64,000 bases of DNA from Paenibacillus sp. LS1 (GTDB lineage Bacteria; Bacillota; Bacilli; Paenibacillales; Paenibacillaceae), in NCBI RefSeq assembly GCF_026013365.1, contig NZ_JAPDOE010000001.1:1364001-1428000 (forward strand), read 5' to 3'. A model generated the notes under the pieces. The model was not told the origin of the DNA. It saw only the letters and a program-made list of their open reading frames with translations, and ran no database searches. Each line of letters starts with the position of its first letter. Position 1 is the stretch's first letter. The position numbers and the translations under genes are program-made. Shown in pieces: positions 6,897-15,042 of this stretch.

Positions 6897-9125
6897 TTAT
6901 TCGATCTGAAAACTAGGAATTTCTTCGTAACTCTTCTTCATTTTTTCGTAGCTTAGCTTCAGGCGTTCACTATACTGCACCTGCTCCCAAGGCTGCCAGC
7001 TATATACCGGCAATGTATTCAGGTCCAGGGTCGTCTGTTCACCCCCAGGCCAAGATACTTTCTTCGTGGCGCGGTCCGTTAACCACGGAATGAGGGTAAC
7101 GCCTTCCACAGCAACTGTGGAGAACTCACGTCCATTCTTGAGCGGTCCATAGTCGATCGCTTGCAGCGAACTCGGATCACCGAACCCAAGCAGCATCCAG
7201 GGAATTCGCATCTCCACTTGATTGCCATTATACTGCCATACCGTTAATGAATCCGTATCAGGTTGGCCGGGAGCCGTCGTTCCTCGCTTCAATGTTCCGA
7301 CCTTTTCATTCATGAACGGTTGAGCAGATCGGGTATCCGGCGGTGTCATCCTCAGGCTGACTGCCAGATTCCATGGGTGGAACGGATTATCTGCGGAATC
7401 TGACTCCTGATCTGGCAGCATGTCGTATCCTTCTTTGCCGTACAGACGCTGATTAAAGTCATAATCCTTGGCAATCTCCACCTGTGATTCTTCATCCTGC
7501 CCCAGTGTAATCACTGTCTCGAGACCATCACTGAGTGTCCGGCCCGGGAGTAACTTATCTGGTTGACTGCCTCCAGCAAGTGTATCTGTGCCAATTCGCA
7601 GCACTGTCTTCTCCGGGTCAAAAGGTTGATCCAAGGTCAGCCCAATATACAGATAGGCTTCATCATGCGTCATCTTCATTTCCTGAATGCCGTCCACTTG
7701 GCCCTGCCAGGTGGTGACTTCTTCATCCTTCAGATCATCCCAGTCATCCAGTGTTCCATCGATGGTCAACTGTTCCTGTTTCCCCGGGTCCATGGCAAGC
7801 AGACCAAACATCTTCTCGTTTGTCAGCACGTTCAGCCAATATGCCCGGCGGTCAGCCGGGATTTCCAGCGGCATCGTGTTCCATGTTTTTTTGAACCATT
7901 CATCCTGCCACATGAACACAATTGCTCCCGAGTACCCTTCATCATAGATATCCTGCGTCAGTGACGCGTCAATATCTCCCTGCTCTACTTCGTTATGTCC
8001 ACCCTGATTCCGCCCTCCCATACCCAGATGGGAAATACCAAGAGAAGAAGGTACGCCATACTCTGTAATCATTACAGGCATATCGGAAAACTCAGTTTTC
8101 AGCTTGCGCAGATAACTTTTGTACGTGTTGTACTCACCGTTCTCATCCTTGATGGTTTGGAGCGTTTTATCAATATGGAACAGATCCGGGTAATACGGGT
8201 ACACATGGTAGGCTGCAAAATAACCTCCCTGCCACGCCTCCGGCTGAATATGTCGGGCATCCACACTGACGAGATCCTCTTCATACAGCGGCTCGCCGGG
8301 ATGATCCAGCACATCGGTCGTTACCCAGTTGGTGAAGGTCATCGGATGCTCCCATCCATACTTCTTCTCCAGGACTGCCGTATGATCCAGCAGCTCTGCG
8401 AGCCAGTTCTCGAACGGTGACGCTTCTGGACTAGCCGAGAAATGAACTCCCTTGTACTGCGGTACGTCCGCATGTTTTTCATTCGTGTTGTCTACCATCG
8501 CCGGGTCCCATTCCGTACCCACATGCCAGGCCATCAGGTATTTTCCTGCATTCGTCTTGTATTTGCCGCTGGACTCTCCCTGCTTGGCAGGAATGTCCGC
8601 ATCGCCATAGACAGCAGATACAGCCTTTTCAATCTCCTGCTTGAACGTCTGCTCAATATGGGCTGCATAGGCATCCTGCTTCTCAATCAACTCTTCTTCA
8701 GGTGACCATATGCCCTGTATAAAATATAACGGTTGCTCCCGGCCACGGTTATATTCGACCAATGCGGAGTAAAAAATCGGTTCGTGAACCGTGTATACCC
8801 GGATTACATTGGCTCCCAGATCCTCGATCTGCTGGAACCACCGCAAGTAATCCTCTTTGGTCAGCGGGAATTCTCCCGGGTAATGCCCCGGTGAAGTTGC
8901 GCCCAGGTTGACACCTTTGACGAACATCTCCCTCCACGTTCCATCTGGCCCGTATTCCATGAACCGGTCTCCATCGGTCTTGAATTTCATCTCCGTGCCG
9001 TTCTCCGCTGTGTACGTAACGAGCTTGGGTTGCATATAGTGCCATCCGGCAAATAACCCACCAGTCACCACCACTGCTCCTGTCAACACCGTTAATAGCC
9101 AGCGTCTTCGTCTTTGTCTGCTCAT
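6897..9125 (-). CDS. Membrane-anchored glycoside hydrolase with C-terminal CBM9-like domain
   Basis: 742 residues. Very basic N-terminus and one hydrophobic helix (about 10-28) indicate a membrane-tethered extracellular protein. Residues 50-440 form a TIM-barrel glycosidase of clan A style: FVKGVNLGATSPG, GANVIRVYTVHEP, the probable acid/base Glu205 in AWHVGTEWDP and the probable nucleophile Glu355 in PVMITEYGVPSS. From about 453, LTIDGTLDDWDDL followed by DEAYLYIGLTLDQ is the start pattern of CBM9-like or DOMON-type sugar-binding folds. It is the first gene of the cluster, so it may cleave or remodel the polymer made by the synthase (inference). ATG 9125 follows GAGAGGTGAG by about 12 nt. 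Exact GH family is not certain. Confidence 0.85.
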   Translation of the reverse strand: MSRQRRRRWLLTVLTGAVVVTGGLFAGWHYMQPKLVTYTAENGTEMKFKTDGDRFMEYGPDGTWREMFVKGVNLGATSPGHYPGEFPLTKEDYLRWFQQIEDLGANVIRVYTVHEPIFYSALVEYNRGREQPLYFIQGIWSPEEELIEKQDAYAAHIEQTFKQEIEKAVSAVYGDADIPAKQGESSGKYKTNAGKYLMAWHVGTEWDPAMVDNTNEKHADVPQYKGVHFSASPEASPFENWLAELLDHTAVLEKKYGWEHPMTFTNWVTTDVLDHPGEPLYEEDLVSVDARHIQPEAWQGGYFAAYHVYPYYPDLFHIDKTLQTIKDENGEYNTYKSYLRKLKTEFSDMPVMITEYGVPSSLGISHLGMGGRNQGGHNEVEQGDIDASLTQDIYDEGYSGAIVFMWQDEWFKKTWNTMPLEIPADRRAYWLNVLTNEKMFGLLAMDPGKQEQLTIDGTLDDWDDLKDEEVTTWQGQVDGIQEMKMTHDEAYLYIGLTLDQPFDPEKTVLRIGTDTLAGGSQPDKLLPGRTLSDGLETVITLGQDEESQVEIAKDYDFNQRLYGKEGYDMLPDQESDSADNPFHPWNLAVSLRMTPPDTRSAQPFMNEKVGTLKRGTTAPGQPDTDSLTVWQYNGNQVEMRIPWMLLGFGDPSSLQAIDYGPLKNGREFSTVAVEGVTLIPWLTDRATKKVSWPGGEQTTLDLNTLPVYSWQPWEQVQYSERLKLSYEKMKKSYEEIPSFQIE

Positions 9126-9836
9126 GTCTTTAGATTGCTCACCTCTCTAATATGCATCCTGCTTCAACATCGAATGGTCCAACATGAAGTTTACGAATCT
9201 TTCCGCTTCGGATGTCCGCTTGGTAGAGATGTCAGCGGTGTAGTTCTCACTATAGCGCTAAGACTCTGCATTTGTAACTAGGCTGATGGAAGCAAACATG
9301 AAATGGAACATTCTGCCCATAATTCGTAAAAAGAGCCATCAACTAGCACCGGGACGCCTCTCGGATACGTCTGATTCCCGAACACTAATATCTGCTGGAA
9401 TCGCATGGTTTTGGTGCCCTGCTGATCTTGCAATTCTGGAACCTTTATTGTTATGTGCAACGCGGGTACAGGCAACGTTTGCCGTTTGAACACATACCCC
9501 ATTAAACGCGAGTCATAATTTAAAGTTGCGGACCTTTTTACAGTATTAACCATAAAGATTACAAAATTGATACTATAGTCTGATAACGCATCAGCGATAT
9601 TCCGCGTCACATCAAGGTTTTCTGAAAAATGCAGAAAATCAAAAAAGGACGTCAGTCCCCCTCTCTAGGACTGTGCCCATTTATAAACCTTTTACAAAAA
9701 GCTAAATGAACTCCCGGTCATCACCCAGAGGTCACAGATCTCTCACATTAAATGTAAAAAAGCACATCTTATTTCCTAATTTCTGCCTCTAATATAACCA
9801 ACCAATAATTGTGTCCAATTTGCAAAATAATTCCGG

Positions 9837-9865
9837 TTGCCGCATTTCGAATTGTCGGATATGCT
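9837..9865 (+). promoter_or_regulatory. Probable sigma-A promoter of the Y-family polymerase operon
   Basis: TTGCCG (9837-9842) and TATGCT (9860-9865) are separated by 17 bp. The predicted start point falls in or next to the LexA-like palindrome at 9875-9888, the layout expected for SOS repression. Confidence 0.45.
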
Positions 9866-9874
9866 TATAAAACA

Positions 9875-9888
9875 GGAACACTTGTTCC
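9875..9888. promoter_or_regulatory. LexA/DinR-like operator
   Basis: GGAACACTTGTTCC differs only slightly from the Gram-positive LexA consensus CGAACRNRYGTTCG: the GAAC and GTTC half-sites are intact and one central base departs. It lies 94 bp before the polymerase start codon. A second dyad, TGTTC-N4-GAACA, is at 9917-9930 with half-sites in the opposite order. Confidence 0.6.
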
Positions 9889-9981
9889 ATACTGTAAATA
9901 AACTGTTAAATATCGATGTTCAAATGAACATAATCGACGCTAACAGATGAGCACAGCATCACGGATAAGGAGAGAAGTCTT

Positions 9982-11226
9982 ATGCCCCGCCAAGACAGAC
10001 GTGTCATCATGCTGGCCGACTGCCAGTCATTCTATGCCAGTGTGGAGAAGTCTGCACATCCCGAATACAAGGACCGCCCCCTCGTTGTCGCAGGAGATCC
10101 GGCGCGCCGTTCGGGTATTATTCTTGCGGCCTGTCCACTCGCCAAGTCCTATGGAATCACGACAGCAGAACGACTGGGCGAAGCACTCGCCAAATGTCCG
10201 GATGTTGTTGTCGTTCGCCCCCGGATGGCCGAATACATTCGGGTGTCCCTTCATATTACGCGCATCCTTCAGTCTTACACCGATCTGGTGGAACCCTATA
10301 GTATTGACGAACAGTTTCTCGATGTCACCGGAAGCCTGGATCTGTTCGGCAGTCCCGAGACGATTGCACGTAGCATTCAATCGAGGGTGATGGATGAGAC
10401 GGGGGTGTACATTCGAATCGGTATCAGTGATACCAAGGTCGTCAGTAAGATGGCTTGTGACCTGTATGCCAAAAAAGTCCCTGGTGGCATCTGCACGTTG
10501 CCTCGCAAAGATCTGCCGTCCACCATCTGGCAGAAGCCTGTGCGAGACATGTTCATGGTCGGTTCCCGCATGGCGCAGCATCTCTACAAGATGGGGGTTC
10601 ACACCATCGGTGATCTGGCTCAGACACCACTGTCCCGGCTGAGAGAACGTTGGGGTGTGAATGGCGAGGTACTGTGGCGTATCGCTCGTGGCATCGATGA
10701 TTCCCCGGTCAAACCCGGGACATATGCTCACCAACAGCAGGGGATCGGACATCAGATGACGCTGCCCCGGGACTATGACTCCTGGGAAGATATCAAGGTG
10801 GTACTGCTCGAACTGGCGGAACTCGTCAGTCGACGTTCCCGGGACAAATCACTCATGGGCCATGTGGTCTCGGTTGGATGTCGCGGACAGGATTATGATC
10901 GGCCAACCGGTTTCTCCCGCCAGATGAAGGTGAATGAACCCACCAACATTACGGATGAAGTATACGATGCGGCAGCAGCTCTGTTCCTGCGCCATTGGGA
11001 CGGATTACCCATCCGCCGCATCAGCGTGTCACTGACCGGACTTGTACCCGATTCCGAAGTGCAGCTGTCCTGGTTCGATGACCGCGAACGCAAAAGAGAA
11101 CTGGAACGTGCGACGGATGACATTAAGCGCAGGTACGGAGATACTGCCATTATGCGGGCATCCTCACTCTGCTCGTCCGCGCAGGCCCAGGAACGTTCTC
11201 ATAAAATTGGAGGTCATTATAAATGA
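9982..11226 (+). CDS. Y-family DNA polymerase (UvrX/YqjW-like, Pol IV/V type)
   Basis: 414 residues. Error-prone translesion polymerase. Catalytic acidic residues are visible as Asp13 in MLADCQSFYASVE and Asp109-Glu110 in YSIDEQFLDVTG. DPARRSGIILAACPLAK is the fingers motif, and MAQHLYKMGVHTIGDLA is the helix-hairpin-helix of the thumb. The C-terminal little-finger domain follows. The C-terminus has no obvious beta-clamp motif that I could confirm. Start ATG 9982 has AAGGAG 10 nt upstream. It overlaps the YolD-like gene by 4 bp (ATGA), the same pairing as B. subtilis yqjW-yqjX and uvrX-yolD. The LexA-like site upstream indicates SOS control. Confidence 0.92.
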   Translation: MPRQDRRVIMLADCQSFYASVEKSAHPEYKDRPLVVAGDPARRSGIILAACPLAKSYGITTAERLGEALAKCPDVVVVRPRMAEYIRVSLHITRILQSYTDLVEPYSIDEQFLDVTGSLDLFGSPETIARSIQSRVMDETGVYIRIGISDTKVVSKMACDLYAKKVPGGICTLPRKDLPSTIWQKPVRDMFMVGSRMAQHLYKMGVHTIGDLAQTPLSRLRERWGVNGEVLWRIARGIDDSPVKPGTYAHQQQGIGHQMTLPRDYDSWEDIKVVLLELAELVSRRSRDKSLMGHVVSVGCRGQDYDRPTGFSRQMKVNEPTNITDEVYDAAAALFLRHWDGLPIRRISVSLTGLVPDSEVQLSWFDDRERKRELERATDDIKRRYGDTAIMRASSLCSSAQAQERSHKIGGHYK

Positions 11227-11564
11227 GTAAAAAATTGCAGCAAAACGGTATCTTCGAGTCCTCACGCATGATGCTCCCCGAACACCGGGAAGCCTACATT
11301 CTTCATCAGGAACAACTTGCTCCTCGTACCCGCCCATCTCTGGATGCCCAAGCCGCGGAAGAAATGTCCCGTTTACTCAGCAACTCGATGATGCTTGGAG
11401 ATAAGGTCACCATTGCCGTGTTTCACGAACATGACGATATCCGTTACACCGGGCAAGTGCTTCGACTGGACCGTCCTGCCCGTACCCTTAGACTACTGAT
11501 GGAAGACGGGTCCCGGGATATTCAGATGAACCTCATTACAGATGTGGCCCTAGCCAATGACTGA
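11223..11564 (+). CDS. YolD-like protein, partner of the Y-family polymerase
   Basis: 113 residues, small soluble protein. It matches the YolD-like family in length, in the N-terminal FESSRMMLPEHREA pattern (family members often read SRMMLPEH), and in genetic linkage to UvrX-type polymerases. GDKVTIAVFHEHDDIRYTGQVLRLDRP is the beta-rich core. Family function is not established biochemically; a role as accessory factor of the error-prone polymerase is suggested by linkage. Its ATG is embedded in the polymerase stop (ATGA), so the two are translationally coupled and share the SOS-type promoter. Confidence 0.85.
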   Translation: MSKKLQQNGIFESSRMMLPEHREAYILHQEQLAPRTRPSLDAQAAEEMSRLLSNSMMLGDKVTIAVFHEHDDIRYTGQVLRLDRPARTLRLLMEDGSRDIQMNLITDVALAND

Positions 11565-11679
11565 ATTAATAACTAAAGGCGTATATGCCCATCTCGATGT
11601 TGTGGATGTTCCATGATAGATGCAGCATTGCCGTTGCCATGCAGGACTGTCTTCCTACACTCCCTGGTGAATACCAAAA

Positions 11680-11756
11680 GTAGCCGACGAGACATATCCA
11701 GACCATTCACTTCGTTCTAAAGAAGCAAAATATCAGATACGTGATTCATCGGCTAC
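11680..11756 (-). terminator. Possible terminator / long inverted repeat after glsA
   Basis: GTAGCCGACGA (11680-11690) pairs with TCATCGGCTAC (11746-11756) with one G-T pair and a 55-nt loop that holds a smaller CTTC/GAAG hairpin. On the minus strand the stem is followed by TTTTGG, fitting termination of glsA. The long loop makes this uncertain. Confidence 0.4.
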
Positions 11757-11793
11757 ATATGAGGGTAGGGATTTTTTTAAAAAGGAAAACTTT

Positions 11794-12735
11794 TTAGAAA
11801 AAGCTCCAGTCGAATTCCTTGGACAGACGCTCGAGCAGATGCACGCCGGCAATACTGTTGCCTTTGCGATTCAGAGCCGGGCCAACAAGACCAATTCCGA
11901 ATTGTCCCGGTACAAGGGTCAAAATCCCTCCGGATACACCGCTCTTGGCGGGCAAACCGACTTCGATGGCAAATTCGCCTGACGCATTGTACATACCGCA
12001 GGTCGTCATAAAGGTTTTGGCAATCTGTACATAACGGCGAGGAATGAGTTCGTTGCCCGTAATCGGATCTGTTCCATCATACGCCAGAACCAGTGACATT
12101 CGTGCCAGATCTGCACACGTCACTTCAATGGAGCAATGACGGAAATACACGGCAAGCACGTCTTCAACTTCATCCTTAATGACTCCGTTGTGCTTCAAAA
12201 AGTAGCCAAGTGAACGATTCATATGACCACTCTCCGATTCGGACTGAAACACCTCTTCGTTATAGCCCAGCTGATCATTATTCGCCAGCTTGCGGAAAAA
12301 CTCCAGGATGCGTCGTGATTTCTCTTCCTTGCAGTCACCTCCGATCAGGGAGGACACTGTAATCGCACCCGCATTAATCAAGGGATTGAACGGAATTCCG
12401 GGTTCGACCAATTCAAGCTTGATCATCGAATCGTAATCGTCGCCTGTAGGTTCTTTTCCTACATTAAAGAAGACCGCTTCTTCCCCATGATCCATAAGGG
12501 CTAGAATAAGGGTAAATACTTTAGAGATACTTTGCATCGTAAACGGGACACCGCAATCCCCAGCCGACACATGGTTCCCTTCGGCGTCCATGATATGTAT
12601 ACCAAGCTCATCCTGAGAGGCTTTGACAAGCTCCGGGATATAAGAAGCCACTTTACCCTGTCCGGTGTGCAGACGACTGGTCTCCAGCCACTCCGGCAGT
12701 AATGCATTCAGACGTTCCATGGTTGAATTGCTCAT
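11794..12735 (-). CDS. glsA: Glutaminase A
   Basis: 313 residues, the usual length of bacterial glutaminase. Hydrolyses L-glutamine to glutamate and ammonia in the cytoplasm. It belongs to the serine-dependent beta-lactamase-like fold: the catalytic SxxK is S69-I-S-K72 in MQSISKVF, with NPLINAGAI and the C-terminal KSGVSGGILTLVPG motif. Full-length with no interruption. ATG 12735 has GGAGGAG at good spacing. The gene appears monocistronic: the acetyltransferase upstream is separated by 142 bp containing a strong stem-loop (12768-12844). B. subtilis ylaM/ybgJ are homologues, usually linked to glutamine transport; no transporter is adjacent here. Confidence 0.95.
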   Translation of the reverse strand: MSNSTMERLNALLPEWLETSRLHTGQGKVASYIPELVKASQDELGIHIMDAEGNHVSAGDCGVPFTMQSISKVFTLILALMDHGEEAVFFNVGKEPTGDDYDSMIKLELVEPGIPFNPLINAGAITVSSLIGGDCKEEKSRRILEFFRKLANNDQLGYNEEVFQSESESGHMNRSLGYFLKHNGVIKDEVEDVLAVYFRHCSIEVTCADLARMSLVLAYDGTDPITGNELIPRRYVQIAKTFMTTCGMYNASGEFAIEVGLPAKSGVSGGILTLVPGQFGIGLVGPALNRKGNSIAGVHLLERLSKEFDWSFF

Positions 12736-12767
12736 ATGTCATCTCCTCCACATCTCTATATAAGCAA

Positions 12768-12844
12768 GCATCTTGCATGAAATGTACATGGGTGAACCCA
12801 TGCACCATGATGATACTGAGTTCCATCCGTCTCATGCAAGATGC
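12768..12844 (-). promoter_or_regulatory. Large stem-loop in the glsA leader
   Basis: A perfect 13-bp inverted repeat, GCATCTTGCATGA (12768-12780) and TCATGCAAGATGC (12832-12844), encloses 51 nt that contain a second hairpin, CATGGGT-ga-ACCCATG (12787-12802). It sits between the acetyltransferase stop and the glsA ribosome site. No U-run follows on the minus strand, so it does not look like a simple terminator. It could be an RNA regulatory element or a double operator. Confidence 0.6.
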
Positions 12845-12877
12845 CCTCTATATCTGATTACCCTCAGAACAGTCCTT

Positions 12878-13360
12878 TTATCGCTTCATTTGAAGATTTA
12901 ACTCCAAGATCTCACCAGGAAGACCATCGTAATCGCCTGTCCAGGTGGATACAAAGTTCTGTCTGGTTAAGATCTGGCGGGAAGCAGCGTTAGACGGATC
13001 GATAACCGCATAGAGTACTCCGATCCCTGCGGCTTGTGCCTGTATAATCAACCGTGATGCTATGGATGTGCCCTGCCCTTTGCCCCAATGTTCAGGCAGG
13101 ATCATGTAACCTATTTCAGCTCGGGTCGGGTCCTCCTGATCCGGAATCAATTTGGCATATGCCACACCGGCACCATCTTCACTAAATACCCGGTAATGTC
13201 CACAAGTGGAACGCTCATTAAAATCCAGCATGGATTCGAATTGTGTTCTTGCCTCTTGCTCCGGAATTGCACGTTCTGTAATCTGTTTCATTACTTCCAT
13301 ATTGGAAACCAATGCATAATAATCATCAAAATCAGGTTGTGTGTATTTAATGAAATTCAT
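12878..13360 (-). CDS. GNAT-family N-acetyltransferase (RimJ/RimL type)
   Basis: 160 residues. Acetyl-CoA-dependent transferase of unknown substrate. The core motifs are AEIGYMILPEHWGKGQGTSIA (strand 4 and the Q/RxxGxG/A pyrophosphate loop as GKGQGTS) and AVIDPSNAASRQILTRQNF (motif B, typical of RimJ/RimL proteins). I start at ATG 13360, which follows GAGGAGG by 8 nt; the open frame continues 17 codons further up without a ribosome site. Monocistronic by spacing: the transporter gene ends 266 bp upstream, beyond a hairpin terminator. Confidence 0.85.
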   Translation of the reverse strand: MNFIKYTQPDFDDYYALVSNMEVMKQITERAIPEQEARTQFESMLDFNERSTCGHYRVFSEDGAGVAYAKLIPDQEDPTRAEIGYMILPEHWGKGQGTSIASRLIIQAQAAGIGVLYAVIDPSNAASRQILTRQNFVSTWTGDYDGLPGEILELNLQMKR

Positions 13361-13526
13361 GATATGCCTCCTCTGGGGTACATAACTTGGTCTTCGTCTT
13401 GTTGGATTCACCTAGAGTATAACAGAAGCGAATGATGGAATGCACACAAGGCACCACGCTTGCAGGCAGTCAGATGCCCCAATAGGCCAACAGGCTGGCC
13501 GGCAATCTGGCAACAGTAGATACCAA

Positions 13527-13553
13527 AAAGCGGCCTCGTCTGGAGACCGCTTT
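13527..13553. terminator. Bidirectional hairpin terminator after the OFA transporter
   Basis: AAAGCGGcCTC pairs with GAGaCCGCTTT around a 5-nt loop. T-rich runs flank both sides (TTTGTTTACTTTG on plus, TTTTTGG on minus). It ends the transporter transcript read on minus. Confidence 0.75.
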
Positions 13554-13626
13554 GTTTACTTTGTTTTTTTAATTTGCTTTTTAAGATGAAAAAATATTCT
13601 CTGTTCCGTACTTCCAGTGCATGTTG

Positions 13627-14922
13627 TTAGCTTGCCCGTGATGAAGGGTTAAGGTTCATCTGTTTTTCACGTTGACGTGCACGACGACCTTGACCTGGAG
13701 GGGTGATGATCAGTGCCAGCAGCAACGAGACAGCGCAGAGTACAGCAATCACGATGAAGGTTAGATGGAATCCGCCCAGCAGCGCGCTGATGAATGATCC
13801 TGCCAAAGCACCAAATCCAAATCCCTGATAGATCACACCATAGTTTTTGCTCTGATTTTTCAATCCGAAGTAATCGGCCACAATTGCCGGGAATACCGTA
13901 ATGTTCCCACCGAAGCAGAAGGCAACGGCCGCCACACAGGCGAAGAAGATCCCGAAGGTCAGTGGAACCAGACTAAGTGTCATGACAGCTACGGCTGTAA
14001 CCAGCAGCGCACCAGCGATGACCTTCATTCGTCCTACTTTATCCGACAGCGCACCGAGAATAATCCGTCCTGCCGTGTTAAAGATCGCAACCATGGCCAC
14101 TGCGTTTGCAGCGGTAGCTACATCAAGTCCAGCCAGCTGCACACCGATATCTTTGACAATACCGATCAGATACAAGCCGCTCATACACGCCGTGAAGAAA
14201 ATAACGAACAGCATGTACGCTTCTTTCGTACGTAGCATCTCTTTCACCGTGTAGTCATGACGTGCTACGACTTGTTTTGAACCTTCCTTGCTTGCCGGAG
14301 CCTGTTCACGAACAACAGCTTCACGGATCAGGAATGATCCCGCAACGACCAGAACCAGAACGATAATGCCCCAGTACATAAATGCCTGAGCAGGACCAAC
14401 GGCACCAATCAATGCCGAGTTCACATATTTGAACAATAGACTACCGGTACCGAAGGCTCCGACTGAGATCCCCGAGATCAGACCTTTACGCTCCGGGAAC
14501 CACTTGATCAGATTAGACAACGACGTAATATACGCCGTACCATCTGCAAAACCAACAACAAATCCAGCCAAAATGTACAGCAACGTTAACGAAGTGACTT
14601 GGGAACTCAGAATAAGACCCAGCCCGAGCACAACCCCGGCTACACGGATCAGGCGCTGAAGACCCCAACGTTCCTGCAACCGTCCTGCAAACAATGTGGC
14701 AAATGCCAAAGCAAAACTGGTAATTGAAAAAGTTATCGCGACCGAGCTGACGTCCCATCCGAAACGATCAGACAGCGGTTGATTAAATAAACTCCAAGTA
14801 TAGATGGTTCCAAGACCCATTTGTACAATGATGGTCCCCAAAACAATAAGCCAGCGGTTCATTTTTGTAGGTGCAAATGTTGATTCAGGTGTTGATGAAG
14901 CTGATGAAATTGCTGCTTTCAT
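13627..14922 (-). CDS. MFS transporter, OFA (oxalate/formate antiporter) family
   Basis: 431 residues with about 12 predicted transmembrane helices. Family signs are the N-terminal GLGTIYTWSLFNQPLSDRFGW (OFA proteins start WxxGxYYAWSVF), GRLQERWGLQRLIRVAG as the loop 2-3 MFS motif, and GALSDKVGRMKVIAG as its repeat in loop 8-9. The family exchanges small carboxylates such as oxalate, formate and probably pyruvate. ATG 14922 has a GGGGAG site. LytT and LytS are encoded directly upstream on the same strand, 120 bp away. LytS/LytT systems in Firmicutes sense pyruvate and induce its transporter, so this is a candidate pyruvate-type carboxylate carrier (inference). Ends before a strong terminator. 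Confidence 0.85.
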   Translation of the reverse strand: MKAAISSASSTPESTFAPTKMNRWLIVLGTIIVQMGLGTIYTWSLFNQPLSDRFGWDVSSVAITFSITSFALAFATLFAGRLQERWGLQRLIRVAGVVLGLGLILSSQVTSLTLLYILAGFVVGFADGTAYITSLSNLIKWFPERKGLISGISVGAFGTGSLLFKYVNSALIGAVGPAQAFMYWGIIVLVLVVAGSFLIREAVVREQAPASKEGSKQVVARHDYTVKEMLRTKEAYMLFVIFFTACMSGLYLIGIVKDIGVQLAGLDVATAANAVAMVAIFNTAGRIILGALSDKVGRMKVIAGALLVTAVAVMTLSLVPLTFGIFFACVAAVAFCFGGNITVFPAIVADYFGLKNQSKNYGVIYQGFGFGALAGSFISALLGGFHLTFIVIAVLCAVSLLLALIITPPGQGRRARQREKQMNLNPSSRAS

Positions 14923-15042
14923 CGTGATCTCCCCTTTGCCGATGTCATATACATGAATGCGTTCACAAGCTAATCATACATGAAAGGGGATTCATTACAC
15001 CGTTTTGAGCATGAGTTGCATCAGATGCGGAATGAAATGCTT

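Larger units (their letters stand above)
9126..9981. other. Long divergent intergenic region
   Basis: 856 bp between the exopolysaccharide cluster (minus) and the polymerase gene (plus). The polymerase promoter and LexA-like operator lie at its right end. The middle holds a minus-strand open frame (9278-9610, GTG start, 110 codons) whose C-terminal half has protein-like composition, but there is no good ribosome site, and the same stretch is open on plus (9286-9489). I regard it as unproven or a relic. The stretch 9620-9830 is AT-rich with no gene seen; the cluster promoter is presumably in 9126-9270 but I cannot place it firmly. Confidence 0.5.
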
